From MFZZ01 sp964582715 (GTDB taxonomy: Bacteria > Patescibacteriota > Microgenomatia > UBA1406 > GWC2-37-13), in NCBI GenBank assembly GCA_964582715.1, contig CAZOSM010000002.1, positions 348,041-412,040 on the forward strand: a stretch of DNA of 64,000 nucleotides, in the 5' to 3' direction. The notes under the pieces were generated by a model that saw only the letters and a list, made by a program, of their open reading frames with translations, had not been told where the DNA came from and ran no database searches. Positions 34,539-40,991 of the stretch are shown here, one piece after another. Both the position numbers and the translations under genes were made by a program. Positions within the stretch are counted from its first letter, which is position 1, and each line of letters begins with the position of its first letter.

Positions 34539-35546
34539 ATGCCACAATTTTCACATGCAGCGCTTGGAGGGACCTTTGATCACTTCCATAACGGTCACAA
34601 ACGAATGATTGATTTTGCCTTTCATGTTGCTCATAAAGTTTCTATCGGAATTACTAAAGAAGCTCTTAACGATAAACCATTTAAAGACAATATTGAGCCT
34701 TTCGAAATTAGAAAAGAGCATATTATTTCTTATATAAACAATAATCATGATGGGAAGGAAGTAGAACTCTTCACCCTAACAGATATTTACGGTACTACAT
34801 TAGAAGATAAAACGATCGATGCCATAGTTGTAACTCGCGAAACTAAACCAAATGCACTTAAAATTAATCAGCAACGTCTAAAAAATAGGCTTCCTGCACT
34901 TAAAATTGTAACAGTCCCTTTTGTCAAAGGAGAAGATAAAAAGATTATCAGGTCTCAGCGCATTCGAGGTGGAGATATAGACCGGAATGGGAAGTCATAT
35001 TATCATTTATTCAATAAACAACGAGCTCTTACCTTACCACCACGTTTGCGAGAACTATTAAGAAGACCTCTTGGCATTATTATTGAAGGTGAACAGATGT
35101 ATAACAGGTTTACTGCTGAGAAAGTCATTAAATGGATTGAACGAAACAAGCCGTATAAAGTCATTACAGTTGGTGATGTCGTTACCAACTCTCTTCTTGA
35201 AAATAAGTACATTCCAGACTTACAGATAATTGATCTACGGACACAGAGAAAAGTTATACAGAAAGAAGATCAGCTTAATAAGCCTTCTTACAAAAATCCG
35301 GCAGGTACAATTCAAAGGTCTGCAGCCAAAGTTCTTTATAAAAAGCTTAATACTATTATTGAATCAAAACAAAAGGAAAAGATTGTTATTCAGGGTGAAG
35401 AAGATCTTTTAGCACTACCTGCTATGCTTCTTGCCCCCTTAAACAGCGTAGTTATCTATGGGCAAACAGATATGGGCGTCATAATAGTCCCTGTTACCGA
35501 AGCCCTTAAATATAAGGTAGAAGGCATCCTGCGCCAATTTGAGTAG
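34539..35546 (+). CDS. Fused pantetheine-phosphate adenylyltransferase and archaeal-type GTP-dependent dephospho-CoA kinase
   Basis: 335 residues from the ATG at 34539. The N-terminal half (1-150) is a nucleotidyltransferase of the archaeal/eukaryotic PPAT type: GGTFDHFHNGHKRM is the HxGH ATP site and RIRGGDIDRNG is the second signature. The C-terminal half (about 165-335) matches DUF359, shown in Thermococcus to be GTP-dependent dephospho-CoA kinase: LRELLRRPLGIII, VITVGDVVTNSLLE, DLQIIDLRTQR, NPAGTI, GEEDLLALPAMLLAPLNSVVIYGQ. Together these would carry out the last two steps of CoA synthesis in one chain. Bacteria normally use unrelated CoaD and CoaE. Transfer from archaea or an ancient shared gene is inferred. 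Confidence 0.8.
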   Translation: MPQFSHAALGGTFDHFHNGHKRMIDFAFHVAHKVSIGITKEALNDKPFKDNIEPFEIRKEHIISYINNNHDGKEVELFTLTDIYGTTLEDKTIDAIVVTRETKPNALKINQQRLKNRLPALKIVTVPFVKGEDKKIIRSQRIRGGDIDRNGKSYYHLFNKQRALTLPPRLRELLRRPLGIIIEGEQMYNRFTAEKVIKWIERNKPYKVITVGDVVTNSLLENKYIPDLQIIDLRTQRKVIQKEDQLNKPSYKNPAGTIQRSAAKVLYKKLNTIIESKQKEKIVIQGEEDLLALPAMLLAPLNSVVIYGQTDMGVIIVPVTEALKYKVEGILRQFE

Positions 35547-35678
35547 TAATCATACCTCTAAATTACTTCCCTTTTACATAAAAACTTGTTTCAGACTATA
35601 TTGACAGATAAATCTTCTCAAACAACTAATATTTCAGCCGGAATAATAACCCACATAAAAAATTTAGGAGTTATTTTA

Positions 35679-35744
35679 TGATGTGGATATCATTTTTTCC
35701 AAACCTCCCTATACCCCTACTCACTATACCTATCCTGCTCTGAA
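35679..35744 (+). CDS. Candidate 21-residue hydrophobic peptide
   Basis: ATG at 35679 preceded by TTTAGGAG with 7-nt spacing; the peptide MMWISFFPNLPIPLLTIPIL is hydrophobic and proline-rich. A TTGACA hexamer lies at 35601 and a strong terminator starts 7 nt after the stop, so the pieces of a tiny transcription unit are present. It is too short for family assignment and could be chance. Confidence 0.3.
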
Positions 35745-35750
35745 AGCCAC

Positions 35751-35791
35751 AAAAAAAAGCGAGGATCCTATAAGAATCACCCGCCTTTTTT
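35751..35791. terminator. Bidirectional rho-independent terminator
   Basis: Stem GCGAGGATCC / GGATTC-A-CCCGC around TATAA, with T-runs on both sides (eight T on the minus strand, six on the plus). It ends the RRM-protein transcript on the minus strand and can stop plus-strand transcripts from the CoA fusion side. Confidence 0.75.
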
Positions 35792-35803
35792 GTGAAATTG
35801 GTA

Positions 35804-36244
35804 TTATTCTTGGTCCATTCCCAGGTCCATATCCATACCCATATCATCTTGTCCCATATCTTGAGACATATCATTGCCACGATTTTCATCACGATTATCG
35901 CGGTTGAAACGACGTCCTCCACCATTTCCGCCAAAACGGCGATCACGGTTGAATCTGCCACGTCCACCACCAAATCCACCTCGGTTTCCACCTTCAGTTT
36001 TTGGTCGAGCTTCGTTAACAATGACTTTTCTTCCTAAGAAATCTTGTTCGTGGAACATTTCAATAGCACGTTGTGCTTCTTCTTCGGTTTCCATTTCAAC
36101 GAAACCAAAGCCTTTTGATCTTCCACTGTCTGCAAAGCGAATAACTTGTGCAGAAACAACATTTCCAGCTTGACTAAAATGATCGCGTAACTGATCATCT
36201 GTTGCTTCATAAAGAAGATTACCTACATATAATTTTTTTACCAT
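35804..36244 (-). CDS. RRM RNA-binding protein with Gly/Arg-rich tail
   Basis: 146 residues from the ATG at 36244. Residues 2-80 are one RNA recognition motif with RNP2 LYVGNL and RNP1 KGFGFVEM, as in the short RNP proteins of cyanobacteria and other bacteria, often cold- or stress-related RNA chaperones. The tail is RGG-like (GGNRGGFGGGRGRFNRDRRFGGNGGG) and then Asp/Met-rich. It has an extended SD, GGGAGGTGAT, close to the perfect anti-SD complement, unusual for this genome and a sign of high expression. It ends at a strong terminator. Confidence 0.9.
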   Translation of the reverse strand: MVKKLYVGNLLYEATDDQLRDHFSQAGNVVSAQVIRFADSGRSKGFGFVEMETEEEAQRAIEMFHEQDFLGRKVIVNEARPKTEGGNRGGFGGGRGRFNRDRRFGGNGGGRRFNRDNRDENRGNDMSQDMGQDDMGMDMDLGMDQE

Positions 36245-36470
36245 ACCATAATCACCTCCCTTCGATTGAAAAAGAATATTTCGTAGTAACTGAATAAGAA
36301 TTAAGTAGCTTGAATACAAAGGAAGATCGCGATGTATCTCTGTGTAAGAAGCGAACTCTGTAAAACGATGATTTCACTATATAAAACCCAATGTCTCTCA
36401 GCTTACGCTGTGATAACAAAAACTAACGCTATTAAGTATAGCATGAAACAGTTGCAATGCAATATGAATC
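36245..36470. other. Intergenic region upstream of the RRM gene
   Basis: 226 bp between the RRM gene start and the lipoprotein stop. It carries the strong SD of the RRM gene at its left edge; long 5' leaders are common for such genes, but I see no clear structure. Confidence 0.4.
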
Positions 36471-36815
36471 TTATTCTGCACGTTCATAAATACAAATACT
36501 TGGTGTTACACCTTTTTCGGGATTCAAAGGTAAAGAACCAATATGTACCACTTCTTTTCTTTTTATTTCAGTGCCTTCATTATCATATAAAACCGCAATG
36601 TCATTACCTTCTCCGCCATACTTTTCTGCTACGTTTAAGCCAGTATCTCCAAAATCGACTGGCTCACAACCCAACAGGGTACCTAATGGAATAGGGGTGG
36701 CGTTACCTTTTGCAGTTACTCCAGCTTCCATACTATTTAGTCCATTACATCCAAGCATTAGTAAAAATGAGAGGGAAAATGGGACAATTATCTCTTTTTT
36801 TATTAATTCTTTCAT
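36471..36815 (-). CDS. Putative lipoprotein of unknown function
   Basis: 114 residues. The N-terminus has a basic start, a hydrophobic core (VPFSLSFLLMLGC) and a lipobox LMLGC, so Cys23 is probably lipidated. The mature part is about 90 residues with further cysteines (GCEPVDFG, SICIYE) and no recognised domain. It is a single gene between the RRM gene and tyrS. An overlapping plus-strand frame exists but lacks any coding character, so I keep this strand because of the signal peptide. Confidence 0.6.
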   Translation of the reverse strand: MKELIKKEIIVPFSLSFLLMLGCNGLNSMEAGVTAKGNATPIPLGTLLGCEPVDFGDTGLNVAEKYGGEGNDIAVLYDNEGTEIKRKEVVHIGSLPLNPEKGVTPSICIYERAE

Positions 36816-36918
36816 AATCTATTGAAAAAATTACAATATCATATTTTATCATATAACTACTATAGGTCAATAGTATGATTCTCTCCTCCTCATTTAAACT
36901 TTTGATATAATTCTCGGT

Positions 36919-38004
36919 ATGACTACCGAAGAAAAACTAGCACTTATACGAGAAGTTGGTGAAGAAATTGTCACCAATGAAGACTTAAAAGAACTTCTTG
37001 AACAAGAACCAAACCTGATTGCATACGACGGCTTCGAGCCATCGGGACAGATCCATATAGCGCAGGGAATCCTCCGTACTATTAATGTTAACAAGATGAC
37101 CAAAGCAGGTATCAAATTTAAGATGCTTGTCGCCGATTGGCACGCTTACGCAAATAATAAAATGGATGGTGATTTGGAAAAAATACAAACTGTGGGGAAA
37201 TACTTTATAGAGGTTTGGAAAGCCTGCGGCATGGATTTAGAGAATGTCGAATTTGTCTGGGCATCTGACCTTGTGAAGGAACCTGACTACTGGAAGCTCG
37301 TCCTTCAGATATCTAAAACAAACTCACTTAAAAGGTTTATTCGCACAGCAGAGATTATGGGACGAGAAGAAAGCATGGATTTAACAGCAGCTCAGATTAT
37401 TTATCCTTGTATGCAGTGTGCTGATATATTTATGCTTGGCGCCAAGATTACCCAGCTTGGTATGGATCAGCGAAAAGTAAATATGCTTGCCCGTGAAATT
37501 GGAAACCAGCTTGGTTTCTGGAAACCGGTTGTTGTGAGCCATCATATGCTTATGGGCCTCACTCCTCCAGATAAGGTAGCCAATGAATCGGAAGACAAGA
37601 CAACTCGTACTATTGCTCTTAAGATGAGTAAATCCAACCTAGACTCTGCTATTTATATGACAGATACCTATGAAGATATTAAACGTAAAATGAATAAAGC
37701 CTGGGCGCCAGAAGGGATTGTGGAAGAAAACCCTGTTCTTGAATACTGTAAATATATTATCTTTGAAACATCAGATAGCCTTACCATTGATCGCCCAGAA
37801 AAATGGGGTGGTCCAATGAAGATTAACTCATACGATGAACTTGTTAAGAAATATGAATCAAAAGACGTGCATCCAATGGACCTTAAGAATGCAGTAGCTC
37901 ATAAGTTGAATGAACTTATTGAACCAGTTCGTAAGCATTTTGATGAAAACGAAGAAGCTGCTGAGCTTCTCAAAAAAGTACAAAGCTTTCAGGTAACTAG
38001 ATAG
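36919..38004 (+). CDS. tyrS: Tyrosyl-tRNA synthetase (archaeal/eukaryotic type)
   Basis: 361 residues. The N-terminal site YDGFEPSGQIHIAQGI is the archaeal/eukaryotic form of the class I HIGH region (bacterial TyrRS reads GxDPTAxSLHxGH). QLGMDQRKVNMLARE and ALKMSKSN (KMSKS) follow. There is no C-terminal S4 domain, also unlike the usual bacterial enzyme of about 420 residues. It charges tRNA-Tyr; the tRNA identity elements for this type differ from the bacterial ones, so a matching tRNA is expected elsewhere in the genome. Its stop is next to the convergent hypothetical gene. Confidence 0.95.
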   Translation: MTTEEKLALIREVGEEIVTNEDLKELLEQEPNLIAYDGFEPSGQIHIAQGILRTINVNKMTKAGIKFKMLVADWHAYANNKMDGDLEKIQTVGKYFIEVWKACGMDLENVEFVWASDLVKEPDYWKLVLQISKTNSLKRFIRTAEIMGREESMDLTAAQIIYPCMQCADIFMLGAKITQLGMDQRKVNMLAREIGNQLGFWKPVVVSHHMLMGLTPPDKVANESEDKTTRTIALKMSKSNLDSAIYMTDTYEDIKRKMNKAWAPEGIVEENPVLEYCKYIIFETSDSLTIDRPEKWGGPMKINSYDELVKKYESKDVHPMDLKNAVAHKLNELIEPVRKHFDENEEAAELLKKVQSFQVTR

Positions 38005-38005
38005 T

Positions 38006-38728
38006 TTATACTTTTGGAAACAGATCTGCATAAAAAGCCAAGCTTTCTGGAGTAACAATATCATCATCTAATGAAGGTAGTTCCTTTGAATCAAAATATC
38101 TATATAAAGCAGGTGCTACTTCCTCGTCTACTTGTACTGGGACACCTGTAACATAAGTTCCTTGAGGAGTTTGATGTACAAACTCTAATCCAAAATCTTC
38201 ACTTCGTAAAGCAGCCTGAATACACTCCTGCTGTTGATAAGACTGTGAAGGATGTTCTGTAGTTGTAAGCAACTCGTCATAAAAATTTTTAATTGTGCAT
38301 GGATACAGAAATACATTCACCCACTTACATTTTGAGCGGCTATACCTACAGTTGAGGAACTGTCTTTTCATCCCATCCTCAATAACGTAAGTATGCATAT
38401 TAAAAGTAGTTGGTATATTCTGAGGTCTGTAGATTACCTGTTCTACTTCAAACTGGCTGTTTTGCTTATTTTGAATACGAGTTTTTATGTATTTACTATT
38501 ACCTAGGCACTCACTTGCAGGATTAAGGTAACCATATTCATAGGTATAGTAATACTGATTATCTTCAGCATTAAAGCTAAAAATATGTTCAGATTCTTTT
38601 TTTCCTTGTCCAGATGTGTTTTCTCCAGTTAATCTCTGAGGCAATTTTCTTCCGTCCACAAAGACTGAGTCTTGGTTATTGGAATCGATCCAGACTGTTG
38701 GGACATATTGGTAACGAGATTCAGACAT
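38006..38728 (-). CDS. Hypothetical protein (240 residues)
   Basis: No signal peptide, no membrane segment and no recognised motif. It is rich in Tyr, Gln and Asn, with several cysteines (SECLG, NCRYSRSKCKW, YPCTI, QECIQ) that could bind metal or form disulfides. The composition suggests a soluble mixed alpha/beta protein. It diverges from transketolase and converges with tyrS (1-bp gap). The reading frame is intact and typical of the surrounding AT-rich DNA, so it is likely a real gene, but no function can be proposed. Confidence 0.65.
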   Translation of the reverse strand: MSESRYQYVPTVWIDSNNQDSVFVDGRKLPQRLTGENTSGQGKKESEHIFSFNAEDNQYYYTYEYGYLNPASECLGNSKYIKTRIQNKQNSQFEVEQVIYRPQNIPTTFNMHTYVIEDGMKRQFLNCRYSRSKCKWVNVFLYPCTIKNFYDELLTTTEHPSQSYQQQECIQAALRSEDFGLEFVHQTPQGTYVTGVPVQVDEEVAPALYRYFDSKELPSLDDDIVTPESLAFYADLFPKV

Positions 38729-38807
38729 AGCTGCATATTATATCAAAGGTAAATGTAAGACATAATCATACTTTTCCTTTACTATTCTTTGTTATACTGT
38801 TGTTACT

Positions 38808-40652
38808 ATGACAAACAACCTTCAAGAAATAACCAAACTCTTACGTTACGATATACTTACCTCCACCACTGAGGCTGGTTCGGGCCATCCTACTTCTTCT
38901 CTATCTGCTGTAGAACTCATGACAGTTCTTATGTTTGATGATTATTTCCATTATGATTTTGATCACCCTGACTATATTTTTAATGATCGTCTTGTCTTTT
39001 CTAAAGGTCATGCTTCGCCTTTGTACTTTTCTCTTTTTCATGTTGCCGGTAGATTACCTTATAAAGAACTTATGACACTTCGAAAGATGGGTTCAGATAT
39101 CGAAGGTCACCCAACACCACGATTTAAATATGTAGATGTATCTACTGGTTCTCTGGGGCAAGGACTGTCTGTTGGTTTAGGAATGGCACTTGGCATAAAA
39201 CAACACCGAACTATATCTAGTGTATATCCAAAACGAGAACCCAATGTGTGGGTTCTTTTAGGAGATTCAGAATTGGCGGAAGGTCAAGTCTGGGAGGCAA
39301 TGGAAGTTGCTTCGCACTATAAAGTGAATAACCTTGTTGGTATTTTGGATGTAAACCGCCTCGGGCAGCGTGGAGAAACCATGCTTGGCTGGGATTTGGA
39401 TGCTTATGAAGAACGCATCTCCGCCTTTGGCTGGAACACCATAACTGTTGAGGACGGAAACTCTCTTAAAGATGTGCAAGTAGCTTTTGAAGCTGTACAA
39501 GATGGTTTCCTCCGCTCTGATAAACCAACTATGATTATTGCTAAAACTAAAAAAGGAGCTGGAATAAGCTTCTTTGAAGATAAAGATAACTGGCATGGTA
39601 AACCAATGCCTAAGGAAAATCTGGATGAAGCTCTCAAAGAAATTGGCGAGGTCGATATGAACTTAACTGCTTCTGTTCCGATGCCAGAGGTTCTTGATAT
39701 GAAAGTAATGCAGCCAACATCTGGAAAAGCAGAGCTTACAGACAAGATGGCAACTCGAGAAGCATACGGAGAGGCTTTAAAAGATCTTGCTGGGAACCCT
39801 TATGTGGTTGTCTTGGATGCTGAAACATCAAACTCAACCTATGCTGAAAAGTTTAAAGAGGTTGCACCAGACCGTTTCTTTGAAATGTATATCGCCGAGC
39901 AAAACATGATCTCAGTTGCAGTTGGTATGTCGAAAGTAGGACTGCTCCCATTTTCATCTACCTTTGCAGCATTTTTGTCACGCGCATATGATCAAATAAG
40001 AATGGCACAATATTCTGATGCAAATATAAAAATTGTTGGATCACATGCCGGTGTGTCTATTGGAGTTGACGGATCGTCTCAGATGGCACTCGAAGATCTG
40101 GCCATGATGAGGGCAGTTCTGGAAAGTATTGTACTCTACCCTTCTGACCCGGTTTCTACCTTAAAACTGGTCAAAGAACTCGAAGCACATAACGGCCTTT
40201 CCTACCTCAGATTAACTCGTGAGAAAACAAGTACTCTGTATAAAGAGTCAGATGAGTTTAAGATTGGTGGATCCAAAGTAGTCAGATCATCAGAACTTGA
40301 TAAAGCTGTGGTTATTGCTGCTGGTATTACATTACATGAAGCACTAAAAGCTGCTGATGAGCTCAAAGAGAGAGGTACTCATATTGCAGTCATTGATGCT
40401 TACAGTGTAAAGCCACTTGATGAAAAAACTATTAAAGAATATGCACAAAAAACAAAGCACATAATTGTTGTTGAAGACCACTATCCATTTGGTGGTTTAG
40501 GTGAAGCGGTAAGGACTGCATTAAACGGTGTAGAAGGCGTAAAATTTGACCATTTAGCTGTATCTCAGATTCCTCGCTCAGGTGAACCTCAGGAACTGCT
40601 TCATTTTGAGGAAATCGATGCTAAAGCGATCATAGAAAAAGCAACTTCATAA
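38808..40652 (+). CDS. tkt: Transketolase
   Basis: 614 residues in one chain. N-terminal thiamine-diphosphate domain: AGSGHPTSSLSAVELM, KGHASPLYFSLF, GSLGQGLSVGLGMALG, then LGDSELAEGQVWEAM and DVNRLGQ for the GDxx..N metal/ThDP motif. Central pyrimidine-binding domain: AEQNMISVAVGMSKVG and FSSTFAAFLSRAYDQIRM. C-terminal domain: VEDHYPFGGLGEAV. It moves two-carbon units between sugar phosphates and, in CPR cells, links glycolysis to ribose-5-phosphate for nucleotides. A canonical U-tract terminator follows the gene. Confidence 0.97.
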   Translation: MTNNLQEITKLLRYDILTSTTEAGSGHPTSSLSAVELMTVLMFDDYFHYDFDHPDYIFNDRLVFSKGHASPLYFSLFHVAGRLPYKELMTLRKMGSDIEGHPTPRFKYVDVSTGSLGQGLSVGLGMALGIKQHRTISSVYPKREPNVWVLLGDSELAEGQVWEAMEVASHYKVNNLVGILDVNRLGQRGETMLGWDLDAYEERISAFGWNTITVEDGNSLKDVQVAFEAVQDGFLRSDKPTMIIAKTKKGAGISFFEDKDNWHGKPMPKENLDEALKEIGEVDMNLTASVPMPEVLDMKVMQPTSGKAELTDKMATREAYGEALKDLAGNPYVVVLDAETSNSTYAEKFKEVAPDRFFEMYIAEQNMISVAVGMSKVGLLPFSSTFAAFLSRAYDQIRMAQYSDANIKIVGSHAGVSIGVDGSSQMALEDLAMMRAVLESIVLYPSDPVSTLKLVKELEAHNGLSYLRLTREKTSTLYKESDEFKIGGSKVVRSSELDKAVVIAAGITLHEALKAADELKERGTHIAVIDAYSVKPLDEKTIKEYAQKTKHIIVVEDHYPFGGLGEAVRTALNGVEGVKFDHLAVSQIPRSGEPQELLHFEEIDAKAIIEKATS

Positions 40653-40661
40653 TAACTTGAT

Positions 40662-40696
40662 ACATATCTAATGCGTATTGTGTAGATATGTTTTTT
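40662..40696 (+). terminator. Rho-independent terminator after tkt
   Basis: Perfect 9-bp stem ACATATCTA/TAGATATGT (40662-40670 with 40683-40691) running into a T-run of six. It shows what an ordinary terminator looks like in this genome, in contrast to the U-poor island hairpins. Confidence 0.85.
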
Positions 40697-40698
40697 GA

Positions 40699-40704
40699 TA
40701 TAAT
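40699..40704 (+). promoter_or_regulatory. Candidate -10 element TATAAT for island D
   Basis: TATAAT directly after the tkt terminator and 80 bp before the cysteine-rich micropeptide start. No good -35 match at normal spacing. Confidence 0.4.
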
Positions 40705-40783
40705 ATTTCAACTAAAATGCACTATACCTAGCAATAGCCGCTGGGCAAATGTGTGCATTCACAATTCCCTATAGGAGGGACTC

Positions 40784-40933
40784 ATGGTTGGATACAGAAC
40801 TGTTAAGCAGGTACGTGTATTGCGTCGCTTTCGTTTTATTCGAAGCGGTGTAACCTGCAGTCGCTGTGGTCGAGAGGGTTGTCCTCGATGCGGCAAATGC
40901 ATCTACGGATGTGGAAGTGGCTGCAAATGCTAG
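40784..40933 (+). CDS. Cysteine-rich basic micropeptide (49 residues, island D)
   Basis: A short gene with full signals: ATAGGAGGG 6-7 nt before the ATG, a TATAAT upstream and a 14-bp hairpin just past the stop. The first 23 residues are basic (VRVLRRFRFIRSG). The second half is TCSRCGREGCPRCGKC followed by IYGCGSGCKC: eight cysteines in 25 residues with spacing CxxCx4CxxCxxCx3CxxxCxC. This would suit metallothionein-like metal binding, a zinc-ribbon-like fold or an Fe-S site; a modified peptide is another option, although no maturation genes are beside it. No signal peptide. I do not recognise a family. Confidence 0.6.
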   Translation: MVGYRTVKQVRVLRRFRFIRSGVTCSRCGREGCPRCGKCIYGCGSGCKC

Positions 40934-40951
40934 TCGTCTGTAGTCTGATCG

Positions 40952-40983
40952 TGGTACGCTATGCAACTATGCATGGCGTACCA
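40952..40983 (+). terminator. 14-bp hairpin closing island D
   Basis: TGGTACGCTATGCA and TGCATGGCGTACCA pair over 14 positions around ACTA. The single wobble is U-G in plus-strand RNA and would be C-A on the minus strand, so it belongs to the micropeptide transcript. AAAACCTTTTT follows, a modest U-tract. Confidence 0.7.
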
Positions 40984-40991
40984 AAACCTTT

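Noticed and set aside
36332..36694. 120-codon plus-strand frame
   Set aside because: It overlaps the lipoprotein gene on the other strand, lacks any domain or signal, and its residue mix is that of a shadow frame.
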